Part shown: positions 41,026 through 51,579 of the stretch, piece after piece | Layout of the letters: each line of letters starts with the position of its first letter | Position numbering within the stretch: position 1 is the stretch's first letter | NCBI RefSeq assembly: GCF_001654845.1 | Contig: NZ_LXES01000019.1 | Span: 1-64,000 of the forward strand | Length of the DNA: 64,000 nt | Direction: 5' to 3' | Origin: Enterobacter soli ATCC BAA-2102 | Lineage (GTDB): Bacteria > Pseudomonadota > Gammaproteobacteria > Enterobacterales > Enterobacteriaceae | Notes under the pieces: model-generated | What the model saw: the letters and a program-made list of their open reading frames with translations, nothing else | Told to the model about the DNA's origin: nothing | The model's database searches: none | Made by a program: the position numbers and the translations under genes

Positions 41026-41937
41026 ATGATGAATCTTAATGTAACGAATAAGCTCATCAAGAAAACCCGGCGCTGGCAGAAGAAAACCGGTTTATCTCTT
41101 TTCCAGCGTGCGGCTGAGCATTTTGAGCAGAAGAAAAAAGAGACGCTGTTTGGCGTGATTGATGCGCTGAAAATTCAGCCTGAATCCGCGGGCAACACTG
41201 AACCTGCACAGTCGCGCATCATCTGGATCTGCTGGTTTCAGGGGCTGGAGAGCGCACCAGAGTTGGTTAAGCGTTGTATCGAATCCGTACAACGTAATAC
41301 GCCTGACGCTCAGGTTGTCATCCTGACGGATGACAATATTCCTGACTATCTCTCGTTACCGGAACACATTAAAACCAAGTATCAGGCCGGGCTTATCAGC
41401 AAAGCGCAATATTCCGATATTGTTCGCTGCTCATTGCTGTATCAGTACGGCGGGATCTGGATGGATGCCACCGTCTTGATGACGAAAGCTGTGCCTGAAT
41501 CCTTCTATGAAAATAGCTTCTCATCGCTGCGTTTCGACGCGGGTGACAATGCAACAAGCCAGGGATTCTGGACGGCCTATTTTCTTGCCTCACAAAAGGG
41601 CAATACGCTGGTGAAACTGGTTAGGGATATCCTTTATCGCTACTGGCAACATCACGATACCCTGATCGAATATTTCTTAATTGATTACAGCTTCTTGTAT
41701 GCCCGCGAACGTTATCCTCAGTTTCGCGAGGTCATGAATGCGCAGCCAGTGACGGGAAATAATCGCTTTTTGATTCGCCAGTTTATCTCTGCTGCACCTG
41801 ATGCGGCGGCGATTGATACCCTGAATCGCGATCCTGTGGGCATCTATAAACTCTCCCACAAGGAACAGTATCGAACGGTGGATAACGGGAAGCCGACGCT
41901 GTACAGCCAGATCCTCGACGATACCTTCCGTCTGTAA
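41026..41937 (+). CDS. Capsule-type sugar transferase (glycosyltransferase with DxD motif)
   Basis: A 303-residue protein of the capsular polysaccharide synthesis / Gly_transf_sug type. IIWICWFQGLESAP (about 66-79) begins the fold; AQYSDIVRCSLLYQYGGIWMDATV (in parts, about 127-150) holds the typical acceptor and metal-site residues, with the GGIW-D pattern. Start ATGATG; either Met is possible. Last gene of the waaL block. It probably adds a sugar to the outer core. The specificity is unknown. Confidence 0.82.
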   Translation: MMNLNVTNKLIKKTRRWQKKTGLSLFQRAAEHFEQKKKETLFGVIDALKIQPESAGNTEPAQSRIIWICWFQGLESAPELVKRCIESVQRNTPDAQVVILTDDNIPDYLSLPEHIKTKYQAGLISKAQYSDIVRCSLLYQYGGIWMDATVLMTKAVPESFYENSFSSLRFDAGDNATSQGFWTAYFLASQKGNTLVKLVRDILYRYWQHHDTLIEYFLIDYSFLYARERYPQFREVMNAQPVTGNNRFLIRQFISAAPDAAAIDTLNRDPVGIYKLSHKEQYRTVDNGKPTLYSQILDDTFRL

Positions 41938-41941
41938 TGAC

Positions 41942-41970
41942 AAAAAAGCCACCCTCACAGGTGGCTTTTT
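41942..41970. terminator. Bidirectional terminator between the LPS block and yibQ
   Basis: AAAAGCCACC-CTCACA-GGTGGCTTTT is a strong stem with A and T runs on both sides. It ends the plus-strand LPS block and the minus-strand gpmM-envC-yibQ operon. Confidence 0.88.
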
Positions 41971-41974
41971 GTTA

Positions 41975-42910
41975 TCAGGATTTCTTACCCCATCCCTGCC
42001 ATTGCTGCTGAACGTATTTCACCAGCGTGCTTTCACCAATGCTTTCGCCAATCACCGAGAAGAAGCGGGTCGCGTAGACCGGCTCTGGCGGCTGTTTCGG
42101 TTTGCAGCTCTTCACGCCGCGGAATGGATTGCGCGGCGCAGATGGCTTGGCAGGTTGTGAAAGATTCGGTGTCGACGTATCAGACTGCGGTTCATTCAGC
42201 AGGTCGCTCGGGCGCACCAGCGTGATATCGGAAGGCAACGTCGGCAGCATCTGTTGCAGGACGCGCACAGTAGACGGATGCGGGTGGCCGATGGCAATTG
42301 CCGAGCCGTTGCGACGCGCCAGCTGCACCGCGCGATTAAACTGCACGCGAATATCCGCTTCGTTTTGGGTGTCATCCAGGAACACTTTGCGCTTAATCAC
42401 CTTTACGCCAGTTCCCTGTGCGGCGCGCATGGCCTGACTGTTGCCAATGGTCATGCTGTCGAGGAAGTAGAGGTTATAGCGCTCCAGCGACTGCATCACC
42501 TTGAGCATCCCGTACAGGCTGGATGTCATCGCGCTGCCCATATGGTTATTGAGGCCCACGGCATACGGCACTTTGTTGTACGCATCGCGGATAATACGAT
42601 CGATTTCATCGCTGCTCATGTCCGGGCGTAGGGTGTCTTTTTCCAGCGGCTGCTTGCTGATGGGCGCCATTGGCAGGTGGATCAATACCTGATGCCCACT
42701 ATTGTGGGCTTTGGTTGCCATTTCGCGCGCGTGCGGCGCATTGGGCAGCACGGCGACGGAAATGGCTGACGGCATTGCCAGAACCTGGTTTTCGGTTTGC
42801 GGACGATAACCGAAGTCATCAATGACGATGGCAAGTTTGCCTGCGTATACCGGTGCTGCCAGCGCCAGTGCGCTGGCGACGGAGAGAACAATTCGACGAA
42901 ATTGAAGCAA
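41975..42910 (-). CDS. yibQ: Divergent polysaccharide deacetylase family protein YibQ
   Basis: A 311-residue periplasmic protein with a cleavable signal peptide (about 1-23, ending VYAGK). A NodB-like beta/alpha barrel has IDDFGY (about 30-35) and the HLPM, NNHMGSAMT and GHPHPST motifs of the divergent deacetylase group. The C-terminal 70 residues are proline-rich and poorly conserved. The catalytic role is unproved. Three bases after envC, in the gpmM-envC-yibQ operon. Confidence 0.9.
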   Translation of the reverse strand: MLQFRRIVLSVASALALAAPVYAGKLAIVIDDFGYRPQTENQVLAMPSAISVAVLPNAPHAREMATKAHNSGHQVLIHLPMAPISKQPLEKDTLRPDMSSDEIDRIIRDAYNKVPYAVGLNNHMGSAMTSSLYGMLKVMQSLERYNLYFLDSMTIGNSQAMRAAQGTGVKVIKRKVFLDDTQNEADIRVQFNRAVQLARRNGSAIAIGHPHPSTVRVLQQMLPTLPSDITLVRPSDLLNEPQSDTSTPNLSQPAKPSAPRNPFRGVKSCKPKQPPEPVYATRFFSVIGESIGESTLVKYVQQQWQGWGKKS

Positions 42911-42913
42911 AAC

Positions 42914-44197
42914 TTATCTTCCCAACCACGGCTGTGGATTGACCGCCTGACCCTGGCGACGAATTTCGAAATAGAGTGACGGGCGGCCCTGACCGCCACT
43001 GCTGCCCACAAGGGCGATGGGTTGGCCAGCGCGCACCTGCGTGCCGACGCTGACCAGTGCGCTCTGATTGTAGCCGTAAAGGCTCATATCGCCTTTGCCG
43101 TGTTCGACCACCACCACAAGCCCGTAACCCTGCAACCAGTCGGCAAGGATCACGCGGCCATCGGCAATCGCTTTGACTTCGCTACCTTCAGACGCACCGA
43201 TAACTATCCCTTTCCAACGTAGCTCACCCTGCAACTGTTCGCCATAGCGATGCAGAATAGAGCCGCGAACAGGCCAGTAAGCCTGACCACGAGGTGCGCC
43301 CAGACCGCCGGTACGCGACATCAGTGAGCGTTCGCTTTCCGTTGGTTTGTAGGTTGTCCCTTTGCGGGACGCTTCTTGTTGCTTGTCGCGGACGGCTTGC
43401 GCATCACGTGCTTCTCTCTCGGCTCGCGCTTTGGCGGCCGCTTCTGCACGGGCAATGCTGTTACGCAGTTTTGATTCGTTGGCGCGCATTTCGCTCAGCT
43501 GGCTCTGACCTTCCTGAATGGACGACTCAAGACCAGAGAGGGTTTTTTTACGCTCATTACGCGCCTGCTCGAGCTTCGCCTGCTGTGCCTGCTGATCGTA
43601 GAGCAGCGTTTGCTGCTGACTCTGTTTCTCTTCCAGCTCGGCTTTTTGCGAGGTGACTTCTTCGCGGGTCTGTTTCAGCTGGGCGATAGTTTCCTGACGG
43701 GCCTGGTTCAGGTAACCGAAGTAGGCCTGCAAACGCTGGCCGCGCTGAGTTTCTTCCCCGCTTAAAATCAGCTGAATACCGGTGTGTTCCCCCTGACGGA
43801 AGGCGGCATCAAGCTGAGCCGCGAGATTGCGTTCCTGGCTGGCGCGCTGGCGCTCCAGTTTGGCAATCGAGGCATTCATTTCGTCGATCTGTTTATTCAG
43901 CTGCGCGAGGGTGTTTTGAGTTTCACGTAGCTTGCGTGCGGCAGCGGAGATGGCTTCTTCCTGCTGCTTCAGTTGGGCAAGGAGTGATGAACGCTGCTGT
44001 TGCTGCTGGCGTACCGCGCGCTCTTTGGCGGCGATATCGGCCTGAATAGATTTAAGCTGGTCGCGATCGTCCGCATGGGCGGATGCTGCGCACAGCAATA
44101 CGCCAGCGCTGAGTGCGCTGGCGCAAAATAGGGCCCTGACTGATAACCGAAGCGGCTTCACGACCCATGTGATTGAAAAAATCGCCTTTCCCCTCAT
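42914..44197 (-). CDS. envC: Murein hydrolase activator EnvC
   Basis: Periplasmic activator of the amidases AmiA and AmiB at the division septum. It has 427 residues from MRGKAI; E. coli is listed from an internal start at 419, but no ATG exists here at that point (ATC instead). A signal peptide ends near SAHADDRDQ. A long coiled coil (about 50-280) is followed by a LytM domain (about 320-427) of the degenerate, non-hydrolytic kind: ADGRVILADWLQGYG and LYFEIRRQG. Ten bases after gpmM. Confidence 0.94.
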   Translation of the reverse strand: MRGKAIFSITWVVKPLRLSVRALFCASALSAGVLLCAASAHADDRDQLKSIQADIAAKERAVRQQQQQRSSLLAQLKQQEEAISAAARKLRETQNTLAQLNKQIDEMNASIAKLERQRASQERNLAAQLDAAFRQGEHTGIQLILSGEETQRGQRLQAYFGYLNQARQETIAQLKQTREEVTSQKAELEEKQSQQQTLLYDQQAQQAKLEQARNERKKTLSGLESSIQEGQSQLSEMRANESKLRNSIARAEAAAKARAEREARDAQAVRDKQQEASRKGTTYKPTESERSLMSRTGGLGAPRGQAYWPVRGSILHRYGEQLQGELRWKGIVIGASEGSEVKAIADGRVILADWLQGYGLVVVVEHGKGDMSLYGYNQSALVSVGTQVRAGQPIALVGSSGGQGRPSLYFEIRRQGQAVNPQPWLGR

Positions 44198-44206
44198 GGG
44201 GAGCGA

Positions 44207-45751
44207 TTATTCCACGATGAACAGCGGCTTGCCAGTCATCTCTTTAGGGATTTCCATACCCATCAGCGTCAACATGGTTGGCGCGATGTCGGAAAGCTTG
44301 CCGCCTTCCACCGCTTTCAGTGATTTATCACCGACATAGATCAGCGGAACAGGCAGGTTGGTGTGGGCAGTGTGAGCCTGGCCGGTAGACGGATCGCGCA
44401 TCTGTTCTGCGTTACCGTGGTCGGCGGTGATCAGCAGCTGGCCACCTACGGATTCAACCGCTTTCGCAACCTGTTCAACGCAGTGATCCAGTGCTTCAAC
44501 GGCTTTGATTGCGGCTTCCATCACGCCAGTATGGCCAACCATATCGCCATTCGGATAGTTACAGATGATGGTGTCGTACTTACCGCTTTCGATAGCCGCG
44601 ACCAGTTTTTCAGTCAGCTCGGCAGAGCTCATTTCGGGTTGCAGGTCGTAGGTCGCGACTTTTGGTGAGTTGATCAGGATACGGTCTTCGCCTTTGAACG
44701 GCTCTTCAACACCACCGTTAAAGAAGAAGGTCACGTGTGCGTATTTCTCTGTTTCGGAGATACGCAGCTGTGTTTTATCGTTTTTCGCCATCCACTCACC
44801 GAGGGTGTTTGCCAGTGAAGCAGGTGGGTAAGCACAAGGTGCTTTGATGTCTGCGGCGTATTCGGTCAACTGGATGAAATTGAGGTTAACCACTTTCTTG
44901 CGGGCGAAGCCGTCGAAATCGCTGTTCACGAAAGCACGGGTGATTTCACGCGCACGGTCAGCACGGAAGTTCATGAAAATCAACGCATCGCCGTCTTCCA
45001 TCGCGGCATCGGCCTGGCCTTCAGCACGGATAACCGTCGCTTTCACGAATTCGTCGTTTTCATCGCGGGCGTAAGCCGCTTCCAGACCTTCTACGGCGGT
45101 CGCAAACTGGAACTCGCCTTTTGCCAGGGTCATCAGGTCATAAGCTTGTTCAACGCGATCCCAACGGTTGTCGCGGTCCATTGCGTAGTAACGACCAATG
45201 ATGGAGGCCACACGGCCTTTGCCCAGTGCGGCAAACTTGTCTTCAAAGGCTTTCAGGGAACCTTCAGCGCTGCGTGGTGGCGTATCGCGGCCATCAAGGA
45301 AAGCGTGCAGATAGATTTTCTCAGCACCGCGTTCTGCTGCCAGCTCAACCATAGCCATGATGTGATCTTCATGGCTATGAACGCCGCCCGCAGAGAGCAG
45401 ACCCATGATGTGTACCGCTTTGCCTGCGGCAACGGCTTTATCAACCGCACCTGACAGCGTTGGGTTGGAGAAGAAAGTCCGTTCTTTAATTTCAACATCC
45501 AGACGGGTCAGGTCCTGATACACGATACGACCCGCGCCCAGGTTAACGTGTCCGACTTCGGAGTTGCCCATCTGGCGATCCGGCAGACCCACTTCCAGGC
45601 CAGATGCATCAATCAGGGTATGGGGACGTTTTGCCCACAGTGCATCCATGACCGGGGTTTTGGCGTTGAAAATGGCGTTATCCTGCTGATCTTCACGGTA
45701 GCCATAGCCATCCAGAATCACCAGTACCATAGGTTTTTTAGAAACCGACAT
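44207..45751 (-). CDS. gpmM: 2,3-bisphosphoglycerate-independent phosphoglycerate mutase
   Basis: Manganese-dependent interconversion of 3- and 2-phosphoglycerate. It has 514 residues from MSVSKK, as in E. coli. Catalytic Ser64 lies in MGNSEVGH; metal ligands include ILDGYG (Asp14) and the C-terminal [10 protein letters not shown]. First gene of gpmM-envC-yibQ; divergent from yibN across about 250 bases. Confidence 0.97.
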   Translation of the reverse strand: MSVSKKPMVLVILDGYGYREDQQDNAIFNAKTPVMDALWAKRPHTLIDASGLEVGLPDRQMGNSEVGHVNLGAGRIVYQDLTRLDVEIKERTFFSNPTLSGAVDKAVAAGKAVHIMGLLSAGGVHSHEDHIMAMVELAAERGAEKIYLHAFLDGRDTPPRSAEGSLKAFEDKFAALGKGRVASIIGRYYAMDRDNRWDRVEQAYDLMTLAKGEFQFATAVEGLEAAYARDENDEFVKATVIRAEGQADAAMEDGDALIFMNFRADRAREITRAFVNSDFDGFARKKVVNLNFIQLTEYAADIKAPCAYPPASLANTLGEWMAKNDKTQLRISETEKYAHVTFFFNGGVEEPFKGEDRILINSPKVATYDLQPEMSSAELTEKLVAAIESGKYDTIICNYPNGDMVGHTGVMEAAIKAVEALDHCVEQVAKAVESVGGQLLITADHGNAEQMRDPSTGQAHTAHTNLPVPLIYVGDKSLKAVEGGKLSDIAPTMLTLMGMEIPKEMTGKPLFIVE

Positions 45752-45999
45752 TGCGACAACCTCATGCTCAAGAGACAAAAAATTTGCGTAATTTTACTAC
45801 AGCTGAATCGATCAAATAGCCGCAGAAGATCAAAGAATGGGTAGGGGCAAGGCGCTTCTCAGGTCATTTTAAGGCTTTTTTTTCGTGGCATCCCGCAGAA
45901 AATCGATTAGCTTATTGTCGCTGGCTGTATTTGCCACAACGCACAGGTATACTCCTGTCCTGGTTTTTTTAATCACTTAGACGGGAGTTGTTACCCCCC

Positions 46000-46431
46000 A
46001 TGCAAGAAATTATGCAATTTGTTAGCCGCCACCCGGTACTGAGCATCGCGTGGATTGGTCTACTGGCCGCAGTGCTGTTCACCACCTTTAAGGGCCTGAC
46101 GTCCAAAATTCAGGTTATTACCCGTGGTGAAGCGACGCGTCTTATCAACAAAGAAGATGCCGTTGTCGTTGACCTGCGCCAGCGTGATGATTTCCGTAAA
46201 GGCCACATTGCAGGTTCTGTTAACCTGCTGCCTGCTGAAATTAAAGCGAACAACATTGGCGAGCTGGATAAGCATAAAGCCCAGCCTATTATCGTTGTAG
46301 ACGGTACCGGGATGCAGGCGCAGGAATCTGCAAGCGCACTGCACAAAGCCGGCTTTGAAAACGTATCTGTACTGAAAGAAGGCATTTCCGGCTGGAGCGG
46401 GGAAAACCTTCCTCTGGTTCGCGGTAAATAA
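46000..46431 (+). CDS. yibN: Membrane-anchored rhodanese-like protein YibN
   Basis: A 143-residue protein with one N-terminal membrane helix (about 14-31) and a cytoplasmic rhodanese fold ([21 protein letters not shown]). There is no cysteine anywhere in the protein; the place of the usual catalytic Cys reads DGTGMQAQ. It therefore cannot act as a sulfurtransferase and more likely serves as a binding module. Start at MQEIMQ. Begins the yibN-grxC-secB-gpsA-cysE run. Confidence 0.93.
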   Translation: MQEIMQFVSRHPVLSIAWIGLLAAVLFTTFKGLTSKIQVITRGEATRLINKEDAVVVDLRQRDDFRKGHIAGSVNLLPAEIKANNIGELDKHKAQPIIVVDGTGMQAQESASALHKAGFENVSVLKEGISGWSGENLPLVRGK

Positions 46432-46442
46432 GGAGCCCAGTC

Positions 46443-46694
46443 ATGGCCAATATCGAGATCTACACCAAAGCAACCTGCCCGTTCTGCCACCGTGCGAAAG
46501 CGCTGCTGAACAGCAAAGGCGTCACCTTCCAGGAACTGCCTATTGATGGTGATGCGACAAAACGCGAAGAGATGATTCAACGTAGTGGCCGTACGACGGT
46601 TCCGCAGATTTTTATTGATGCGCAGCACATTGGCGGCTGTGATGACTTGTATGCGCTCGACGCACGTGGTGGACTCGATCCTCTGCTGCGCTAA
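46443..46694 (+). CDS. grxC: Glutaredoxin 3
   Basis: Glutathione-dependent thiol-disulfide reductase, 83 residues. The active site is C12-P-F-C15 (E. coli has CPYC), with the TVP cis-proline motif and GGCDDL for glutathione binding. 11 bases after yibN and 32 before secB. Confidence 0.96.
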   Translation: MANIEIYTKATCPFCHRAKALLNSKGVTFQELPIDGDATKREEMIQRSGRTTVPQIFIDAQHIGGCDDLYALDARGGLDPLLR

Positions 46695-46726
46695 GAGACT
46701 TTAGGACAATTAAAAAGGGTTTTTCC

Positions 46727-47194
46727 ATGTCAGAACAAAACAACACCGAAATGACTTTCCAGATCCAGCGCATCTACACCAAGGATGTCTCTTTCGAAGC
46801 GCCAAATGCGCCACACGTTTTCCAGAAAGATTGGCAACCAGAGGTTAAACTTGATCTTGATACCGCATCCACCCAACTGGCGGATGATGTGTATGAAGTT
46901 GTGCTGCGCGTAACCGTAACCGCTTCTCTGGGCGAAGAAACTGCATTCCTGTGCGAAGTACAGCAGGGCGGTATCTTCTCCGTTGGCGGTATCGAAGGTA
47001 ACCAGATGGCGCATTGCCTGGGTGCATACTGCCCGAACATCCTGTTCCCGTATGCTCGCGAATGCATCACCAGCCTGGTTTCTCGCGGTACATTCCCGCA
47101 ACTGAACCTTGCGCCAGTTAACTTTGATGCGCTGTTCATGAACTATCTGCAACAGCAGGCTGGCGAAGGTGCTGAACAACATCAGGATGCCTGA
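46727..47194 (+). CDS. secB: Protein-export chaperone SecB
   Basis: Tetrameric chaperone that keeps preproteins unfolded and hands them to SecA. It has 155 residues, with the typical N-terminus ([20 protein letters not shown]) and the strongly conserved GIFSVGG and [11 protein letters not shown] segments. The stop overlaps the gpsA ATG by one base (TGATG). Confidence 0.97.
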   Translation: MSEQNNTEMTFQIQRIYTKDVSFEAPNAPHVFQKDWQPEVKLDLDTASTQLADDVYEVVLRVTVTASLGEETAFLCEVQQGGIFSVGGIEGNQMAHCLGAYCPNILFPYARECITSLVSRGTFPQLNLAPVNFDALFMNYLQQQAGEGAEQHQDA

Positions 47195-48213
47195 TGAGCA
47201 CTGTTAATGCGTCAATGACTGTGATCGGTGCCGGCTCTTACGGCACCGCTCTTGCTATCACGCTGGCAAGAAATGGTCACGATGTGGTTCTGTGGGGCCA
47301 CGATCCAAAACATATCGCGACGTTGCAACACGATCGCTGCAATGTGGCGTTCCTCCCGGACGTTCCGTTTCCTGATTCCCTGCACCTCGAAAGCGATCTC
47401 GCGACCGCGCTCGCGGCCAGCCGCAATATTCTGGTTGTGGTGCCAAGCCATGTCTTTGGCGAAGTACTGCGCCAGATTAAGCCGCTGATGCGCGCAGATG
47501 CACGCATTGTGTGGGCGACGAAGGGGCTGGAAGCTGAAACCGGACGCCTGCTCCAGGATGTTGCCCGCGAAGCGCTGGGCGATGACATTCCTCTGGCGGT
47601 GATCTCCGGGCCAACGTTTGCAAAAGAGCTGGCCGCAGGTCTGCCAACGGCAATCTCTCTGGCATCGACCGATGCGACGTTCGCTGACGATCTTCAGCAT
47701 TTGCTGCACTGCGGCAAGAGCTTCCGTGTCTACAGCAACCCCGATTTTATTGGCGTGCAGCTGGGTGGTGCGGTGAAGAACGTAATTGCTATCGGCGCAG
47801 GCATGTCAGACGGCATTGGTTTCGGCGCGAATGCGCGTACGGCGCTTATCACCCGCGGGTTAACCGAAATGTCCCGTCTTGGCGCAGCACTGGGCGCTGA
47901 TCCGGCCACCTTTATGGGAATGGCGGGTCTGGGCGATCTGGTGCTGACCTGTACCGACAACCAGTCGCGTAACCGCCGCTTTGGCATGATGCTCGGACAG
48001 GGCAGCGATGTGAAAAGCGCGCAGGAGAAGATTGGCCAGGTGGTTGAAGGCTATCGCAATACCAAAGAAGTCCGCGAGCTGGCACACCGTTTTGGTGTCG
48101 AAATGCCAATAACCGAGGAAATTTATCAGGTATTGTATTGCGGAAAAAATGCGCGCGAGGCAGCATTGACCTTATTAGGTCGTGCGCGCAAGGACGAGCG
48201 CAGCAGTAACTAA
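47194..48213 (+). CDS. gpsA: Glycerol-3-phosphate dehydrogenase (NAD(P)+)
   Basis: Makes sn-glycerol 3-phosphate from dihydroxyacetone phosphate for phospholipid synthesis. It has 339 residues, as in E. coli. Rossmann [10 protein letters not shown] near 12-21; substrate-site lysine in [13 protein letters not shown] (about 192). Overlaps secB by one base; 78 bases before cysE. Confidence 0.97.
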   Translation: MSTVNASMTVIGAGSYGTALAITLARNGHDVVLWGHDPKHIATLQHDRCNVAFLPDVPFPDSLHLESDLATALAASRNILVVVPSHVFGEVLRQIKPLMRADARIVWATKGLEAETGRLLQDVAREALGDDIPLAVISGPTFAKELAAGLPTAISLASTDATFADDLQHLLHCGKSFRVYSNPDFIGVQLGGAVKNVIAIGAGMSDGIGFGANARTALITRGLTEMSRLGAALGADPATFMGMAGLGDLVLTCTDNQSRNRRFGMMLGQGSDVKSAQEKIGQVVEGYRNTKEVRELAHRFGVEMPITEEIYQVLYCGKNAREAALTLLGRARKDERSSN

Positions 48214-48240
48214 TCGCAGGGATCCTTGTTAGCTATATGA

Positions 48241-48266
48241 CCCGGCCAGCAAAGAACTGGCCGGTC
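48241..48266 (+). terminator. Hairpin between gpsA and cysE
   Basis: CCGGCCAG and CTGGCCGG arms close a short loop, with one bulge near the base. No T run follows, so it is more likely a processing or stability element than a full terminator. Confidence 0.4.
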
Positions 48267-48291
48267 ATTAACATATCGTCTGGAGTATGCA

Positions 48292-49113
48292 ATGCCGTGT
48301 GAAGAACTGGATATCGTCTGGAACAATATTAAAGCCGAAGCCCGGGCTTTGGCTGACTGCGAGCCTATGCTGGCCAGCTTCTATCACGCGACGCTACTCA
48401 AGCACGAAAACCTCGGCAGCGCCCTGAGCTATATGCTCGCCAACAAACTGGCTTCCTCAATTATGCCTGCCATCGCCATTCGCGAAGTGGTGGAAGAGGC
48501 CTATGCCGCAGACCCGGAAATGATCGCCTCTGCCGCCTGTGATATCCAGGCTGTACGCACGCGTGACCCGGCTGTCGATAAATACTCCACGCCGCTGCTG
48601 TACCTGAAAGGCTTCCATGCGCTTCAGGCTTACCGCATTGGTCACTGGCTTTGGAACGAAGGCCGCCGCGCGCTGGCTATCTTCCTGCAAAACCAGGTGT
48701 CGGTGACCTTTCAGGTGGACATCCACCCGGCCGCGAAAATTGGCCGTGGGATCATGCTTGACCATGCCACGGGCATTGTTGTGGGTGAAACGGCGGTCAT
48801 TGAAGATGACGTGTCGATTCTGCAATCCGTCACGCTGGGTGGTACGGGTAAAACCAGCGGCGATCGCCACCCGAAAATCCGCGAAGGGGTAATGATTGGC
48901 GCGGGTGCGAAGATCCTCGGTAATATCGAAGTTGGTCGCGGGGCGAAGATTGGTGCGGGTTCGGTTGTGTTGCAGCCTGTTCCGCCGCACACCACTGCGG
49001 CTGGCGTACCGGCGCGTATCGTCGGCAAGCCAGACAGCGATAAACCGTCGATGGATATGGATCAGCACTTCAACGGTATTCACCATACGTTTGAGTATGG
49101 TGACGGGATTTAA
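48292..49113 (+). CDS. cysE: Serine acetyltransferase
   Basis: First step of cysteine synthesis: serine plus acetyl-CoA gives O-acetylserine. It has 273 residues, as in E. coli. An N-terminal helical domain is followed by a left-handed beta helix of hexapeptide repeats (about 140-250) with the catalytic His in [10 protein letters not shown]. The C-terminus ends in ...GDGI, the tail whose last Ile docks in CysK to form the cysteine synthase complex. Its stop overlaps the convergent trmL stop by 4 bases. Confidence 0.97.
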   Translation: MPCEELDIVWNNIKAEARALADCEPMLASFYHATLLKHENLGSALSYMLANKLASSIMPAIAIREVVEEAYAADPEMIASAACDIQAVRTRDPAVDKYSTPLLYLKGFHALQAYRIGHWLWNEGRRALAIFLQNQVSVTFQVDIHPAAKIGRGIMLDHATGIVVGETAVIEDDVSILQSVTLGGTGKTSGDRHPKIREGVMIGAGAKILGNIEVGRGAKIGAGSVVLQPVPPHTTAAGVPARIVGKPDSDKPSMDMDQHFNGIHHTFEYGDGI

Positions 49114-49583
49114 CTTCTGAGAATGGCGCCAGGGTAACCCAGCTGGCGCCAGGCTTCATACACCACCACCGACACCGCATTAGACAAGTTCATGCTGCGG
49201 CTGTCCGGCATCATGGGAATACGGATTTTTTGCTCAGCGGGCAGGGCGCCCAGAATGGTTGCAGGCAGACCACGGGTTTCCGGGCCAAACATCAGATAAT
49301 CCCCGTCCTGATAGCTCACTGCGCTGTGTGCAGGCGTTCCTTTCGTGGTCAGGGCAAACATGCGCTGCGGCTGTTCTGCTTCCAGAAACGCGGCATAGTC
49401 GTGATGGCGAACCACGGCCGTAAATTCATGATAATCCAGCCCTGCACGACGCAGGCGTTTGTCGTCCCATGCGAAGCCCATCGGCTCAATGATATGCAGG
49501 CGAAAACCGGTGTTAGCGCACAGGCGGATGATGTTGCCGGTATTGGGTGGGATTTCTGGTTCGAATAAAACGATGTTAAGCAT
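49110..49583 (-). CDS. trmL: tRNA (cytidine/uridine-34) 2'-O-methyltransferase TrmL
   Basis: SPOUT enzyme that methylates the 2'-OH at wobble position 34 of tRNA-Leu isoacceptors. It has 157 residues, as in E. coli (YibK): the minimal SPOUT form with no extra RNA-binding domain. Motifs: [14 protein letters not shown] (about 12-25), [11 protein letters not shown] (about 95-105) and [15 protein letters not shown] (about 126-140). Convergent with cysE. Confidence 0.95.
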   Translation of the reverse strand: MLNIVLFEPEIPPNTGNIIRLCANTGFRLHIIEPMGFAWDDKRLRRAGLDYHEFTAVVRHHDYAAFLEAEQPQRMFALTTKGTPAHSAVSYQDGDYLMFGPETRGLPATILGALPAEQKIRIPMMPDSRSMNLSNAVSVVVYEAWRQLGYPGAILRS

Positions 49584-49585
49584 GT

Positions 49586-49608
49586 TGCCCCCTTGAATAG
49601 CGGGGGCA
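49586..49608 (-). terminator. GC-rich hairpin between lldD and trmL
   Basis: TGCCCCC and GGGGGCA form a 7 bp stem around a 9 base loop in the 38 base gap. On the minus strand it follows lldD, but no U tract is present, so it may act as a weak terminator or as a structure in front of trmL. Confidence 0.4.
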
Positions 49609-49621
49609 GAATAGCACAGAA

Positions 49622-50809
49622 CTAGGCCGCATTCCCCTGCGACAGCGGGACTGGTGCCGCAGACAGTTTACTCAGTTCCTGCACCAGCGAATCCTGGCTG
49701 ATTTCGCTAATCGATTTCGCGCCGGTCAACGTCATCGCCACTTTCATCTCTTTCTCGATCAGGTTCAGCAGATTCGCCACGCCCGCCTGACCGTGGGTTG
49801 CCAGTGCGTACAGGTAGGCTCGACCCAGCAGCACGCTGTCAGCGCCCAGGGCAATCATGCGCACCACGTCCAGCCCGTTGCGAATGCCGCTATCGGCAAG
49901 AATCGCGATATCGCCTTTGACTGCATCGGCAATGGCAGGCAGTGCGCGCGCGGAAGAGAGCACGCCGTCGAGCTGACGTCCGCCGTGGTTAGAGACCACA
50001 ATGCCGTCAGCACCAAAACGCACGGCGTCGCGCGCATCTTCCGGATCGAGAATGCCTTTGATCACCATCGGGCCGTCCCAGAATTCACGGATCCACTCCA
50101 GATCTTTCCAGGAGATTGACGGATCGAAGTTGTTCGCCAGCCAGCCGATGTAATCTTCCAGACCGGTGGGTTTACCGAGATAAGCCGAGATATTGCCCAG
50201 ATCGTGCGGACGACCGTTCAGACCGACATCCCACGCCCACTGTGGGTGAGTGACAGCCTGCCAGTAGCGACGCAGGGCGGCATTAGGGCCGCTCATGCCG
50301 GAATGTGCATCGCGGTAGCGCGCACCAGGCGTTGGCATATCGACAGTAAAGACCAGCGTCGAACAGCCTGCGGCTTTGGCGCGCTCCAGCGCGTTACGCA
50401 TAAACCCACGATCGCGCAAGACATACAGCTGGAACCACATCGGGCGTTTAATGGTTGGGGCGACTTCTTCAATCGGGCAGACGGACACGGTGGAGAGCGT
50501 AAACGGAATGCCTTTGGCATCTGCCGCGGCGGCCGCCTGTACTTCACCACGGCGGGCGTACATGCCGCACAGGCCGACAGGGGCGAGCGCCACAGGCATC
50601 GAGAGCGTTTCATTGAACAGCTTCGTCTCAAGGCTCAGGTCAGACATATTTTTCAGCACGCGCTGGCGCAGGGCCACTTCTGACAGGTCTGCCACGTTAC
50701 GACGCAGCGTGTGTTCGGCATACGCCCCACCGTCGATATAGTGGAACAGGAATGGCGGCAAAATGCGTTGCGCCGCGGCGCGATAGTCACTGGCTGCTGA
50801 AATAATCAT
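49622..50809 (-). CDS. lldD: L-lactate dehydrogenase (quinone)
   Basis: Membrane-associated FMN enzyme that oxidises L-lactate to pyruvate and feeds electrons to quinone. It has 395 residues. The alpha-hydroxyacid dehydrogenase barrel has the catalytic [10 protein letters not shown] (His-Gly-Gly-Arg) near 274-283 and FMN contacts in the N part. Last gene of lldPRD; its ATG overlaps the lldR stop by 4 bases. Confidence 0.96.
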   Translation of the reverse strand: MIISAASDYRAAAQRILPPFLFHYIDGGAYAEHTLRRNVADLSEVALRQRVLKNMSDLSLETKLFNETLSMPVALAPVGLCGMYARRGEVQAAAAADAKGIPFTLSTVSVCPIEEVAPTIKRPMWFQLYVLRDRGFMRNALERAKAAGCSTLVFTVDMPTPGARYRDAHSGMSGPNAALRRYWQAVTHPQWAWDVGLNGRPHDLGNISAYLGKPTGLEDYIGWLANNFDPSISWKDLEWIREFWDGPMVIKGILDPEDARDAVRFGADGIVVSNHGGRQLDGVLSSARALPAIADAVKGDIAILADSGIRNGLDVVRMIALGADSVLLGRAYLYALATHGQAGVANLLNLIEKEMKVAMTLTGAKSISEISQDSLVQELSKLSAAPVPLSQGNAA

Positions 50810-51579
50810 GCTTTGTTCTCCCTGGAAATATCGTTGTCGCCAGGCAGACGGGTAATGCGCGCCTGTCGGGCCTGATCTTCATCGAATTGTTTAATGGTAG
50901 TGTGCACAAAGCCCAGATGCGCCATCATCGCTTTGCGCGCGGCATCGGCATCACCGGCCAGAATGGCGTTAAGCACCGCCTCGTGCTGTTCGGTCAGTCG
51001 AGCAAACACCGGCGGTACCAGATACATACGCTGGCGGCTCTGCTTGACGGAGGATTGCAGCAGGTCGAAGAACCCCCGCATGGTCTGGAGCAGCACCACG
51101 TTATGGGAAGCCTCAGCGATCGCCAGATGGAAACGGACATCGGCCTGTGAAGCGATATCCGGGTCGCTGCTTTGGGTTGCCTCAAAACAGGCCCGTAGTT
51201 TCTCTTTATCGGCTTCTGTGGCCCGCATCGCCGCGTGCCAGGCCGTGCTGGCTTCGATAGCGTGTCGCGCTTCGAGGATGTCAAAGCTGTAGTCGGGGTC
51301 GTTTGCCATCAGCGTTTTGAGCGGCTGAACAATGTTTTGCTCAGACCAGTCATCGTGCTGCCAGCGCACAAAGGTGCCGCCGCCGCGGCGACTCAGCAGC
51401 ACGCCGTCGTTAACCAGCGTTGCCAGCGCTTCGCGCAGTGAATTACGCGATACCCCAAGTTGGGCGGCAAGCTGGCGCTCGGCGGGCAATTTCATGCCCG
51501 CTTCAAGCTGTTGTTCTTCAATCAGCGCCCGCACGCGAGAAGCAATCTCGTCGGACAGGCGTCTGGGCATCACTATCAT
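50806..51579 (-). CDS. lldR: GntR/FadR-type lactate operon regulator LldR
   Basis: Lactate-responsive repressor/activator of lldPRD. It has 257 residues (E. coli 258). Winged helix-turn-helix at about 8-72 ([16 protein letters not shown]) and a helical FCD effector domain (about 90-230) with metal-type His residues. It overlaps lldP and lldD by 4 bases each. Two sites of its expected operator type lie upstream of lldP. Confidence 0.95.
   Translation of the reverse strand: MIVMPRRLSDEIASRVRALIEEQQLEAGMKLPAERQLAAQLGVSRNSLREALATLVNDGVLLSRRGGGTFVRWQHDDWSEQNIVQPLKTLMANDPDYSFDILEARHAIEASTAWHAAMRATEADKEKLRACFEATQSSDPDIASQADVRFHLAIAEASHNVVLLQTMRGFFDLLQSSVKQSRQRMYLVPPVFARLTEQHEAVLNAILAGDADAARKAMMAHLGFVHTTIKQFDEDQARQARITRLPGDNDISRENKA

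Noticed and set aside
45752-45999. Strong promoter for yibN from the TATACT at about 45950
   Set aside because: A -10 match is present, but the nearest TTGCCA is only 11 bases upstream and no good -35 lies at 16-18 bases. It was left out of the feature list.
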